Shown here: positions 1 to 9,249 of the stretch, piece after piece
Layout: every line of letters starts with the position of its first letter
Numbering within the stretch: the first letter of the stretch is position 1
NCBI RefSeq assembly: GCF_014640635.1
Contig: NZ_BMHI01000005.1
Span: forward strand, 186,001 to 250,000
Length of the DNA: 64,000 nucleotides
Direction: 5' to 3'
Source of the DNA: Flexivirga endophytica
GTDB taxonomy: Bacteria; Actinomycetota; Actinomycetes; Actinomycetales; Dermatophilaceae
Program-made: the position numbers and the translations under genes
The notes under the pieces: generated by a model
Database searches by the model: none
What the model was told of the DNA's origin: nothing
Seen by the model: the letters and a program-made list of their open reading frames with translations, nothing else

Positions 1-1187
<1,187 letters not shown>

Positions 1188-1210
1188 GTCCTCTGGACTC
1201 GCTCCTCGCA

Positions 1211-1256
1211 CGGCACCGGCCCGGCAACGAACAAGTTCGTTGCCGGGCCGGTGCCG
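1211..1256 (+). terminator. Intrinsic terminator of ahcY
   Basis: Perfect 22-bp inverted repeat (arms 1211-1232 and 1235-1256) with a 2-base loop, starting 23 bases after the ahcY stop and followed by a T/G-rich stretch. A stem this long and GC-rich is typical of actinobacterial terminators, which often lack a clean U tract. Confidence 0.9.
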
Positions 1257-1324
1257 TTGTGGTCGTCGTTCGTCGGGCGTCCGCTTGTCGTTCGCTTGCC
1301 TCCTCTCGCCGGTCGCCTCTATCG

Positions 1325-1415
1325 CCGAGAGGACAGGCAAATCCCGAGAGGACAGCCGAATCGGCGCTTTAGGACCCGGATTGCCTGTCCTGTGGGCGTT
1401 CGGGTGTCCTCTCGG
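1325..1415. repeat. Interleaved direct and inverted repeats around the word CGAGAGGACA
   Basis: CCGAGAGGACAG occurs at 1325-1336 and 1344-1355. Inverted counterparts lie at 1378-1391 (pairs with 1330-1344, one base missing) and 1399-1415 (pairs with 1344-1360, 16 of 17). The arm order left1-left2-right1-right2 is interleaved, not nested. The right half encodes the C-terminal tail of the minus-strand oxidoreductase. It may serve as a terminator facing that gene, but the arrangement is odd. Confidence 0.6.
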
Positions 1416-2727
1416 TAAATGGGGGGACGTTGTGGTTGCGGGCGAAGACGTTCTCCGGGTCGTACTGCCGCTTCACCGCGACCAGCCGGTCGTAGGTCGC
1501 CGGTGGGTATGCCGCACGCAGGTCCTCGCCCGACCCCGAGCCCTGGAAATTCAGGTAGACACCACCGCCGTATGACGCGACGTCGGCCCATGCGGCCTGC
1601 AGCGCAGCCTCCGAACGGGCTGCGATGTCCGACGGAGCCATCGACATCGCAAGCACCATCACTTGAGCGTCTCGATGTGCGAAAGCCGTTGCATCGCATG
1701 GGACTTCACCGAACGCGCCACCGAGCGAACGGAAGATCACACTGGTCGACGCCGACGCCTGACGGAACCGCTCGACCGCCCCGATCGCGTCCTCGTGGAG
1801 GTTGTCCATCAGCACGTTGCGCGCGAACAACCGTAAGCCGGGCGGCAGCGGATGGCCCGGCTCGAGGACGTCGCCATACGCACGCTCCTCGATGCCTGCC
1901 CTGGTCACCGGAGCGATCCCGAGTAGCGGCTCGATCACCGAATCCGCAGCAGCCACACCGCAACCGGTCACACAGAACGTGACGGTCGCCGCGCCATCGG
2001 CCCCCGCCGGAGGCAGGATGAGAGCGCTCGTCAGCTCGACCGGCGCCTGCCGCATGGCGTCTCGCCAGCGCTGGATCAGCACCTCCGGATCGACCGGCCC
2101 GTAGACGATCTCCCCGAAGTGCACGCTGGGCACGTCGACGGCCACGAAGTCGAAATCGACCACCACCCCGAAGTTCCCCCCGCCGCCGCGCAAGGCCCAG
2201 AAGAGATCCGGGTTCCGTGTCTCGGACGCTGTCACGACGGAGCCGTCCGCGAGCACCACCCGTGCAGCGACCAGATTGTCGATGGCCAGCCCGTAGCGAC
2301 GCACCATCCACCCGAAGCCACCACCCAGCGTCAGGCCGCCCACGCCGACCCCCGCGGTGTCACCGGAGGAGATCGCCCAGCCACGACGCCGCAGCACCTC
2401 GTCGACACGCCCCCAGGTCGCGCCGCCGCCGACGCGCACCAGCCGCCGATCCGCGTCGAGCACGACGACGTGATCCAGTCGTCCCAGGTCGATCACGACG
2501 CCACCGTCCGAGGTGCCGTGCCCGAGCAGCCCGTGGCCGCCCGATCGCACCGCGATCCGAAGGTCGTTGCGTCGTGCGTGTAGGACGGCGTCGGCCACTT
2601 CCGATCGCGTCTCCGGTCGCATGATCACCGCGGGTCGTCCCGTCGCGAACAGCACCTGCGCGGCGTCGTCATACCCGACGTCACCGGGTACCAGCGATTC
2701 GGGAAGTGTCGTCAGATTGAACACCAT
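1369..2727 (-). CDS. FAD-binding oxidoreductase of the BBE/PCMH family
   Basis: A flavin oxidase of 452 residues related to berberine-bridge-type carbohydrate or alcohol oxidases; the substrate cannot be read from sequence. Seen: FAD_binding_4 domain in the N-terminal half with RSGGHGLLGHGTSDGG (His for 8-alpha-linked FAD), the GGLTLGGGFGW loop, and a C-terminal BBE segment (YPPATYDRLVAVKRQYDPEN). The Cys used for a second covalent FAD link in bicovalent members is Asp-Thr-Ala here (GDTAGVGVGG), so a single covalent link is inferred. The ATG at 2727 is preceded by AAGGAGAGG; a longer frame from 2841 exists but lacks such a site. Divergent from the two-component pair, sharing a 215-base promoter region. 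Confidence 0.9.
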   Translation of the reverse strand: MVFNLTTLPESLVPGDVGYDDAAQVLFATGRPAVIMRPETRSEVADAVLHARRNDLRIAVRSGGHGLLGHGTSDGGVVIDLGRLDHVVVLDADRRLVRVGGGATWGRVDEVLRRRGWAISSGDTAGVGVGGLTLGGGFGWMVRRYGLAIDNLVAARVVLADGSVVTASETRNPDLFWALRGGGGNFGVVVDFDFVAVDVPSVHFGEIVYGPVDPEVLIQRWRDAMRQAPVELTSALILPPAGADGAATVTFCVTGCGVAAADSVIEPLLGIAPVTRAGIEERAYGDVLEPGHPLPPGLRLFARNVLMDNLHEDAIGAVERFRQASASTSVIFRSLGGAFGEVPCDATAFAHRDAQVMVLAMSMAPSDIAARSEAALQAAWADVASYGGGVYLNFQGSGSGEDLRAAYPPATYDRLVAVKRQYDPENVFARNHNVPPFTERTPERPQDRQSGS

Positions 2728-2873
2728 GACCTCTCCTTCGTGTGGACCTTCGGGTGAAAGCCGTTGCAACACAAGGCTGTCGACATTCGGCCCGTCGCAC
2801 ATCGCCCGACAGGAGTCACTTCGCGGTCCGTCGACCGACACTGCGGTCCGACTTTCGGACCCGACTACTGCGC

Positions 2874-2898
2874 CGGGAGTAGCGCCGGACTACTCCCG
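2874..2898. promoter_or_regulatory. 9-bp dyad between oxidoreductase and two-component genes
   Basis: CGGGAGTAG (2874-2882) and CTACTCCCG (2890-2898) form a perfect 9-bp inverted repeat around a 7-base spacer; an additional half-site-like GACTACT lies at about 2863. It sits about 45 bases upstream of the kinase start in the divergent promoter region. NarL-type response regulators bind such dyads and often autoregulate, so a binding site for the regulator at 3716 is plausible but not shown. Confidence 0.5.
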
Positions 2899-2942
2899 CT
2901 GGACCACGCGCCGCCGCCCTCGGTGCTTCTAAGCTCGAGAAC

Positions 2943-3719
2943 ATGGTCAGAGCACGCACCGTCAGCGCCGCGGCCGGCGTCGGTTGGTTCCTCTTCGGCG
3001 CCGTCGGTCTGGTCGCCGCGCACGAGTGGAAGGCCCGCCTGCACGAGGCGGAGCGACGCGCCGAGGCGGCCGAGCGGTCCCGTGAAGAGGAAGCACGCCG
3101 GCGCGCGGTGGAGGAGCGGCTACGGATCGCGCGTGAGCTGCACGACTCGCTGACGCACAGCATCTCCGTCATCAAGGTCCAGGCCGGTGTCGCCACCCAC
3201 CTCGCCCGCAAGCAGGGCGAGGAGCCGCCGGACGCGCTGCTCGCCATACAGGAGGCAAGTGGGGACGCGGTGCGGGAGTTGCGGGCCACGCTCGACGTCC
3301 TGCGACGGGAGGACTGCGACGCGCCCGAGCAACCCGCGGTGGACCGGCTGCCCTCACTGGTGCAGCGCACCCGCGACGCGGGTCTGCCGACGACGTTGCG
3401 CATCCGCGGCCAGGTGCGCCGTCTGCCCGCGGACGTCGACGAGGTCGCCTTCCGGGTCGTGCAGGAGGCGCTCACCAATGCCGTGCGGCATGCCGGTGAC
3501 GCTTCCGTCGCCGTCGAGGTCGTGTATGACGACGGCGCTGTCACCGTGCGCATCGACGACGACGGCACCGGACCCGCCCGACCCTCCGGAGTGCCCGGCT
3601 ACGGCCTGGTCGGGATGCGCGAGCGCGTGACCGGCGTCGGCGGGACGCTGCGCGCGGAGCCGGGTGCCGACCGTGGCTTCAGCGTGCTGGCGCAGCTCCC
3701 GGTGAGCACCGCGTCGTGA
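2943..3719 (+). CDS. NarL-family sensor histidine kinase, short sensor part
   Basis: Histidine kinase of 258 residues with HisKA_3 dimerisation and HATPase_c domains, partner of the overlapping regulator. Seen: one hydrophobic N-terminal segment (about residues 8-26), an Arg/Glu-rich helix that should be a coiled coil, the phospho-acceptor in RELHDSLTHSIS (His67), the N-box in ALTNAVRHA and the G-box GYGLVGMRERV. Family members usually carry four to six membrane helices; this one has a single segment, so it has almost no extracytoplasmic sensor and may sense inside the membrane or through a partner. The start is ATG 2943; no strong ribosome site is visible. It ends in a GTGA overlap with the regulator. 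Confidence 0.92.
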   Translation: MVRARTVSAAAGVGWFLFGAVGLVAAHEWKARLHEAERRAEAAERSREEEARRRAVEERLRIARELHDSLTHSISVIKVQAGVATHLARKQGEEPPDALLAIQEASGDAVRELRATLDVLRREDCDAPEQPAVDRLPSLVQRTRDAGLPTTLRIRGQVRRLPADVDEVAFRVVQEALTNAVRHAGDASVAVEVVYDDGAVTVRIDDDGTGPARPSGVPGYGLVGMRERVTGVGGTLRAEPGADRGFSVLAQLPVSTAS

Positions 3720-4378
3720 TCCGGGTGCTGCTCGCGGACGACCAGGCGCTCATCCGCAGCGGGATCCGGGCGTTGCTGGACGCCGAGGACGACATCACCG
3801 TCGTCGCCGAGGCCACCGACGGGAACGAAGCGGTCGCACTGGCGACCCGGCACCGTCCCGATGTCGTGCTGATGGACGTGCAGATGCCGAGACTGGACGG
3901 CATCGAGGCGACCCGCCGGATCGTCGCGGACCCGCTGCTGCCGGACGTGCAGGTCGTGATGCTCACCAACTACGGCGTCGACGAATACGTCTGGGGCGCG
4001 CTGCGGGCCGGTGCGTGCGGCTTCGTGCTGAAGGACACCGAGCCCGCCGATCTGTTGCACGCGCTGCACGTCGCGGTCGACGGTGACGCACTGTTGTCTC
4101 CCGCCCTGACCCGCCGGCTGATCAGTGAGTTCGTAGCGCGGCCGCAGGCGACCCGACCGGACACCGAAGCGGTGCAGCGGCTGACCAACCGCGAGCGGGA
4201 AGTGGTGGCGCTGGTCGCGACCGGCATGAGTAACGACGAGATAGCCGCGCAGATGGTGATCAGCCCGATGACGGCCAAAACACATGTGAGCAGGGCGATG
4301 ACCAAGATCGGCGCCCGCGACCGGGCCGGCCTGGTGGTCTTCGCCTTTCAGACCGGACTGGCCACCGCGAACGACTGA
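3716..4378 (+). CDS. NarL/LuxR-family response regulator
   Basis: DNA-binding response regulator of 220 residues, cognate of the preceding kinase with which it overlaps by 4 bases (GTGA), implying translational coupling. Seen: receiver domain with acidic pocket LLADDQ, phospho-acceptor Asp54 in VLMDVQMP, the conserved Lys in FVLKDTE, then a C-terminal LuxR helix-turn-helix starting LTNREREVVALVATGMSNDE. The neighbouring divergent FAD oxidoreductase, with a dyad in the shared promoter, is the obvious candidate target. It converges with the small FMN-barrel gene, leaving only four bases between them. Confidence 0.95.
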   Translation: MIRVLLADDQALIRSGIRALLDAEDDITVVAEATDGNEAVALATRHRPDVVLMDVQMPRLDGIEATRRIVADPLLPDVQVVMLTNYGVDEYVWGALRAGACGFVLKDTEPADLLHALHVAVDGDALLSPALTRRLISEFVARPQATRPDTEAVQRLTNREREVVALVATGMSNDEIAAQMVISPMTAKTHVSRAMTKIGARDRAGLVVFAFQTGLATAND

Positions 4379-4382
4379 CCGC

Positions 4383-4748
4383 TCACAGGTGCCGGCAGTC
4401 GTCCGAGCAGCCGTCGGCCGGGGCCGGACCGTCCGAGTGCGCGGCAGGACGGTGCAGGACCGCACTGGTGGGGGTCACCAGCAGTTCCTCGCCGGTGTCC
4501 TGCGCCGTGCCGTCCACGATCAGCGAATAGCCGTGGTGCTCGGTGGGCGGGAAGAGCAGCGTCACCGTCGGATTGGTGCCGACGTTGCGCGCAGTGCTCT
4601 TGCTGCGTGGGGCGTGGAACACGCCGTCGGTCAGTGACACGTCGGCACAGACGGTGCGGACCTGGGTGCCGTCGGTCGACAGCAGATGCGCGCTGCCGAA
4701 GTCCGCGACCGCGGCCGCCAGTCCGTCGGGATCCACTTTGATGCTCAC
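4383..4748 (-). CDS. Pyridoxamine 5'-phosphate oxidase-like (split FMN barrel) protein
   Basis: Small protein of about 121 residues with the split-barrel fold that binds FMN, F420 or haem in this superfamily; the substrate is unknown. Seen: a core of beta-strand-like segments such as GVFHAPRSKSTARNVGTNPT and VTLLFPPTEHHGYSLIVDG, and a His/Cys-rich tail ending CSDDCRHL. I chose the GTG at 4748 because related proteins start with a similar (M)SIKVDP sequence. A second GTG at 4736 lies 8 bases after a perfect GGAGGTGA and may be the real start (117 residues). The frame is open far upstream but with composition unlike protein. Divergent from mtrA. Confidence 0.7.
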   Translation of the reverse strand: MSIKVDPDGLAAAVADFGSAHLLSTDGTQVRTVCADVSLTDGVFHAPRSKSTARNVGTNPTVTLLFPPTEHHGYSLIVDGTAQDTGEELLVTPTSAVLHRPAAHSDGPAPADGCSDDCRHL

Positions 4749-4827
4749 CTCCGCCAGCCTACTCAGGTCCGACCGCGCCCGTACGCGCTCGCGGCCCCCG
4801 GCACGGCGCGACTGCGCGACGTCATAC

Positions 4828-4871
4828 GGCGGCATACCGCCCCCACCACATACGCTGGGTCGTATGCCGCC
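4828..4871. promoter_or_regulatory. 10-bp inverted repeat in the mtrA upstream region
   Basis: GGCGGCATAC (4828-4837) and GTATGCCGCC (4862-4871) are a perfect 10-bp inverted repeat with a 24-base spacer. The word CATAC/GTATG appears four times between 4822 and 4866. The cluster lies 40-85 bases before the mtrA start, between divergent genes, so a regulatory role is plausible; a chance effect of the window-wide GTATGNC bias is the alternative. Confidence 0.4.
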
Positions 4872-4912
4872 GACAACGGGGGTGCGGCTCGCTCGTGAAA
4901 GGAACCACACAC

Positions 4913-5593
4913 GTGACCAACGGACGCGTTCTGGTCGTCGACGACGACCCATCGCTGGCCGAGATGCTCGGCATCATCCTGCAGGGGGAGGACCTGGAGG
5001 TGACCTTCTGCGCCACGGGGGACAGGGCAATGGAGGCGTTCCACGACTCCAAGCCTGATGTCGTGCTCCTCGACGTCATGCTGCCCGGCATCGACGGCGT
5101 GGAGGTCTGTCGGCTGATCCGCGCCGAGTCCACCGTGCCGATCGTCATGCTGACTGCTCGCACCGACACCGTCGACGTGGTGCTGGGGCTGGAATCGGGG
5201 GCCGACGACTACGTCACCAAGCCCTTCAAACCACAGGAGCTCGTCGCACGGGTCCGCGCACGACTGCGTCGTGGCGACGACGTCGAGTCCGAGTCGATCA
5301 CGCTCGGGGACCTGTCCATCGATGTGTCCGGCCACGTCGTGCAGCGCGGCGGTGCGCCGATCCTGCTCACCCCGCTGGAGTTCGACCTGCTGGTCGCGCT
5401 GGCGCGCAAGCCGTGGCAGGTGTTCTCCCGCGAGACCCTGCTGGAGCAGGTGTGGGGCTACCGGCACGCGGGTGACACCCGGCTGGTCAACGTGCACGTG
5501 CAGCGGCTGCGTTCGAAGGTCGAGAAGGATCCGGAGAACCCGGAGATCGTGCTGACCGTGCGCGGCGTCGGCTACAAAGCCGGACCGGCCTGA
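4913..5593 (+). CDS. mtrA: Two-component response regulator MtrA
   Basis: OmpR-family regulator of 226 residues, the essential actinobacterial MtrA that links cell-wall metabolism and division to MtrB. Seen: receiver domain beginning RVLVVDDDPSLAEMLG, phospho-acceptor Asp54 in VLLDVMLPG, Lys in VTKPFKPQE, and a winged-helix output domain (TPLEFDLLVALA ... VNVHVQRLRSKVE ... VRGVGYKAG). The GTG at 4913 follows AAGGA by about nine bases and gives the normal MtrA length; an upstream in-frame GTG at 4895 would add six residues. mtrB starts 11 bases after its stop, so they form one operon. Confidence 0.97.
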   Translation: MTNGRVLVVDDDPSLAEMLGIILQGEDLEVTFCATGDRAMEAFHDSKPDVVLLDVMLPGIDGVEVCRLIRAESTVPIVMLTARTDTVDVVLGLESGADDYVTKPFKPQELVARVRARLRRGDDVESESITLGDLSIDVSGHVVQRGGAPILLTPLEFDLLVALARKPWQVFSRETLLEQVWGYRHAGDTRLVNVHVQRLRSKVEKDPENPEIVLTVRGVGYKAGPA

Positions 5594-5604
5594 CGGAGCA
5601 CGGG

Positions 5605-7335
5605 TTGAGGCACGGATTGATCGAGCAGCTCTGGGGTCGCACCGAACGCCTCGCCGTCCGGTGCGGCGTCGCGATCGCCAAACTCTGGCGTCGGTCGTTG
5701 CACTTCCGGGTCGTCACGATCACGGTGTTCCTCGGCCTCTTCGTCGCGCTCGGGCTGGGCACCTACATGTACCAGCGCATCGCGGGCGGTCTCGCCTCGC
5801 GTGCCACCAGCATCGCCGAGCACGAGGCGCTCAACCAGCGCAGTGATGCGCAGAGCCAGTTCAACAACGCACCGCGCACCGACATCGGCTCGCTGCGGGC
5901 GATCGCCCAGCAACTGGCGGTGAGTGTCGGCACCAAGGTCGGCGACCAGAACGTCCGGGTCGTCATCACCCGCTCGCCCGGCAACACCTTCCCGCCGCTG
6001 GGCACCATCTCCACCAAACCCGGTGACGAGAAGCTGATCCCGTCCTCGGTGCGGGGCGCCGTGCGCAAGGACCCGGCCCACGCGCAGCTGGAGATCAGCA
6101 CGATGAAGGTCGACGGCAGGGAGGTCCCCTCGGTCGTCGTGGGCGCCCGCATCGCCATACCCAACGCCGGCAACTACGACTTCTACCTCGTCGCGCCGAT
6201 GACGGCCGAGTCGCAGATGCTCGGCATCGTGCGCACGTCGTTCCTGCTCGGTGGCCTGGTGCTGACGTTGTTGCTCGCCGGCATCGCCTATCTGGTCACC
6301 CGGATGGTCGTCACGCCGGTGCGGGATGCGGCACACGTCTCGGAGCGGCTGACGGCCGGCGCGCTCAACGAACGCATGCAGGTCAGTGGCGAGGACGACC
6401 TCGCTCGGCTGGCAACGTCCTTTAACGCGATGGCGGACAGTCTGCAGCGCCAGATCCGACAACTCGAGGACCTGTCCAAACTGCAGCAACGCTTCACCTC
6501 GGACGTCTCCCACGAGCTGCGCACACCGCTGACGACGATCCGTATGGCGGTCGACATGATCCACGCGAGCCGTGCCGACTTCGCCGCGCCGGTGTCCCGT
6601 TCGGCGGAGTTGCTCAGTCGCGAGCTCGACCGCTTCGAGACCCTGCTGACCGATCTGCTCGAGATCAGTCGCTTCGACGCCGGCGCCACCGCGGCGGGTA
6701 CCGAGCCGGTCGACCTGCGCGACATCGTCACCAGGGTGGTCGACGGTTGCGAACAGATCGCCACCGCGCAGGGCGTGAAGCTGCGGGTGCACTCCCGGCG
6801 CGCCGCGATCGCCCCCATGGACGCCCGTCGGATCGAACGCATCGTGCGCAACCTGGTCACCAACGCCATCGAGCACGCGGAGCGCAAGCCGGTCGACATC
6901 ACGGTGGGGGCAAACCCGACCGCAGTCGCGGTCGCGGTCCGCGACTACGGCGTGGGGCTGCGGCCGGGTGACGCCGACCAGGTGTTCAACCGTTTCTGGC
7001 GCGCCGACCCTGCGCGGGCCCGGACCACCGGGGGCACCGGACTCGGCCTGTCGATCGCGCTGGAGGATGCCCGGTTGCACGACGGCTGGCTGCAGGCCTG
7101 GGGCGAGCCGGGGAACGGCGCCTGTTTCCGGCTGACGCTGCCCGTCCGCTCCGGGCAGCCGATCGGACGCTCGCCGGTCACCCTCGCGCCGGACGACTCC
7201 AGCGTCGGCCTGGCGATGCCGAGCGGCAACAGCCTGACGATCGGAACCCGGGTGGCGGGCGCTCCGCGGCCGGGTGACGGCCCTGGTGGCGGATCCGGGG
7301 ACGGGTCCAGGGACGGATCGAGGGACGGCCGATGA
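5605..7335 (+). CDS. mtrB: Two-component sensor histidine kinase MtrB
   Basis: Membrane histidine kinase of 576 residues, partner of MtrA. Domains in order: cytoplasmic N-terminus, membrane segment about 35-55 (VTITVFLGLFVALGLGTYMY), extracytoplasmic region to about 210, second membrane segment (SFLLGGLVLTLLLAGIAYLV), HAMP (MVVTPVRDAAHVSERLTAG), HisKA with His303 in DVSHELRTPLTT, and HATPase_c with NLVTNAIEHA and GGTGLGLSIA. The start is a TTG at 5605, 7 bases after GGAG; I see no better start. The C-terminus is a Gly/Asp/Ser/Arg-rich tail made of short GDGSRDGSRDG-type repeats. Overlaps lpqB by four bases. Confidence 0.96.
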   Translation: MRHGLIEQLWGRTERLAVRCGVAIAKLWRRSLHFRVVTITVFLGLFVALGLGTYMYQRIAGGLASRATSIAEHEALNQRSDAQSQFNNAPRTDIGSLRAIAQQLAVSVGTKVGDQNVRVVITRSPGNTFPPLGTISTKPGDEKLIPSSVRGAVRKDPAHAQLEISTMKVDGREVPSVVVGARIAIPNAGNYDFYLVAPMTAESQMLGIVRTSFLLGGLVLTLLLAGIAYLVTRMVVTPVRDAAHVSERLTAGALNERMQVSGEDDLARLATSFNAMADSLQRQIRQLEDLSKLQQRFTSDVSHELRTPLTTIRMAVDMIHASRADFAAPVSRSAELLSRELDRFETLLTDLLEISRFDAGATAAGTEPVDLRDIVTRVVDGCEQIATAQGVKLRVHSRRAAIAPMDARRIERIVRNLVTNAIEHAERKPVDITVGANPTAVAVAVRDYGVGLRPGDADQVFNRFWRADPARARTTGGTGLGLSIALEDARLHDGWLQAWGEPGNGACFRLTLPVRSGQPIGRSPVTLAPDDSSVGLAMPSGNSLTIGTRVAGAPRPGDGPGGGSGDGSRDGSRDGR

Positions 7336-9143
7336 CCCGCCGGCGCCCGGTGTTGTTGGGGCTGGTGCTGGCCGTCGCGCTGGCGCTGGCCGGCTGCAGT
7401 GGGCTGCCGACCTCGAGCGACGTGCGCGCCGGGAAGGCCGTCGACAACCATGCGCCGCCGACCGTCGGCAACATCGAATACCCCGGGCCGACGGACGGCG
7501 CCAGCCAGAAGGACATCGTCAGCGGATTCCTGGACGCCACGGCGGGCACCAACCAGAACTACGAGCGCGCCCGCGAATACCTGACCGACAATGCCCGCAG
7601 GTCCTGGGCGCCGCGCACGGTCGCGGTCACGTCGGGCACCAGGGATCTGATCGCCAGCGGTAAGAACACCGTCACGGCGACCGCCGAGAGCATCGCCGAT
7701 CTCGACGCCAGCGCGCACCTGACCGAGCAACCCTCGGGAGCGACGACGACCGCGGACTTCAGGCTGGCGAAGGTCGACGGGCAGTGGCGCATCGCCGAAC
7801 TGCCCGCGGACTTCGGCCTGTGGATGAACGTCGACCAGTTCAAGCGGATCTACCAGCCGCAGGAGGTCTACTACGCGGCCGCCACCCAGCACACACTTGT
7901 GCCGGACACCCAGTGGTATACGCAGACCGGCCTGGTCAGCTCGCTGGCGGCTGCCGTGGTTCGTGGCGCACCACGCTGGATGAACGGTATGACGCTCCCG
8001 TCGTTGCCCAAGGGCAGCGAGCTCACCGGGTCGTCGGTCTCGATCGACAACGACGGCGTCGCCTCGGTCAACGTGAGCGGCGAGGTGCTGGCGGCGACAC
8101 CGGTGCAACGCACCGCCCTGTGGGCCAGCATGCTCGCGACCCTGGGGCAGGTGAGCGAGGTCCGGCGGGTGGTCGTGCTCGTGGACGGCGCCCGCTTGCA
8201 GGCTCCGGGACTGCCCAGCAGCCCCAGCACGCCGTCGGACCTGGGCTACACCGCCGTCAGCGGCAATCCGGCGCAACTGGTCGGACGAACCGGCCCGACG
8301 CGTCTGGAGTGGATGGACAACGGCGACTCGGCGACCGACCTGCGCAATCCGAGCCACAGCAAGGACCTGCCGACGCTGCCGACGATCAACCACAACTGGT
8401 ACCGCCTGGCGGTCTCCGGCGACGGCAAGCAGGTCGCGGCCATCGACGGCGCGAACGCGGTGCTCGGCCGGTGGGTCGGGGGGCACCTGAGCCGGATCAG
8501 TGGCTTCGGCACGGACCTGGTCGCGCCGAGCTTCAGCTCCACCCGAGGTCCCTCGGGTGACTCGATAGACGAGCTCTGGGTCGCGGGTCGGTCGGTGTCC
8601 AAGGACAGCGGCGACAAGTCGGCGAACGGCACGTTGTGGGTGGTGGACGCGGAGCTGCCCGTCGCCGACGCGCAACCGCAGCCGGTCGAGGCAGCGTGGT
8701 TGCGGGACAAGCACATCACCGCCGTACGCCTGTCGCCCGACGGCGAACGCATCGCGGTCGCCGTGCACGCCCCGGGAGGTGCCTCGCAGGTCTACGTGGC
8801 CGGGGTGGTTCGCGGTAAGAAGGGCCACGCGCAGGCACTGACCAGGCCACTGCGTGTCGCGCCGAGTGTCACCAACGTCCTGGACATCGGCTGGATCGAC
8901 TACGTCACGCTCGCCGTGTTGCAGCGCGACAGCGACGGAGGTGTCGCCGGACCGCTCAACGTCCCGATCGGCGGCCTCAGCAGCAGCCTCGGCGAGACGC
9001 CGGGTGGTGATCACCTCGTGGCGACCGGGTCCGGGGCGAGTTCGCTGTATGTCGAGACGGACGCGGACACCGTGCTGACCCGGGTCGGCGCGAGCTGGCA
9101 GGAGGTCCCCGGTGTGACCGCGATGATCGCGTCCGGCACCTGA
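7332..9143 (+). CDS. lpqB: MtrAB-associated lipoprotein LpqB
   Basis: Exported lipoprotein of 603 residues, the conserved partner of MtrB in actinobacteria that modulates kinase activity. Seen: signal peptide with positive start MTRRRP, hydrophobic stretch and lipobox LAGC (Cys at about residue 22); an N-terminal GerMN-containing region (LVSSLAAAVVRGAPRWMNGM) and a C-terminal beta-propeller-like region (LAVSGDGKQVAAIDG, VRLSPDGERIAVAV). The ATG overlaps the mtrB stop (ATGA), implying coupled translation. Length matches the family. Confidence 0.95.
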   Translation: MTRRRPVLLGLVLAVALALAGCSGLPTSSDVRAGKAVDNHAPPTVGNIEYPGPTDGASQKDIVSGFLDATAGTNQNYERAREYLTDNARRSWAPRTVAVTSGTRDLIASGKNTVTATAESIADLDASAHLTEQPSGATTTADFRLAKVDGQWRIAELPADFGLWMNVDQFKRIYQPQEVYYAAATQHTLVPDTQWYTQTGLVSSLAAAVVRGAPRWMNGMTLPSLPKGSELTGSSVSIDNDGVASVNVSGEVLAATPVQRTALWASMLATLGQVSEVRRVVVLVDGARLQAPGLPSSPSTPSDLGYTAVSGNPAQLVGRTGPTRLEWMDNGDSATDLRNPSHSKDLPTLPTINHNWYRLAVSGDGKQVAAIDGANAVLGRWVGGHLSRISGFGTDLVAPSFSSTRGPSGDSIDELWVAGRSVSKDSGDKSANGTLWVVDAELPVADAQPQPVEAAWLRDKHITAVRLSPDGERIAVAVHAPGGASQVYVAGVVRGKKGHAQALTRPLRVAPSVTNVLDIGWIDYVTLAVLQRDSDGGVAGPLNVPIGGLSSSLGETPGGDHLVATGSGASSLYVETDADTVLTRVGASWQEVPGVTAMIASGT

Positions 9144-9249
9144 GGTTTCCCGGCGCCCGGCCGTCCACATCCCGTGCAGCGGACGGCGGTCGTGCACAGG
9201 TGACGCGCCGGCACCGGCGCGGCGGAGGGGCGCCATACAGGGTCGTGGT

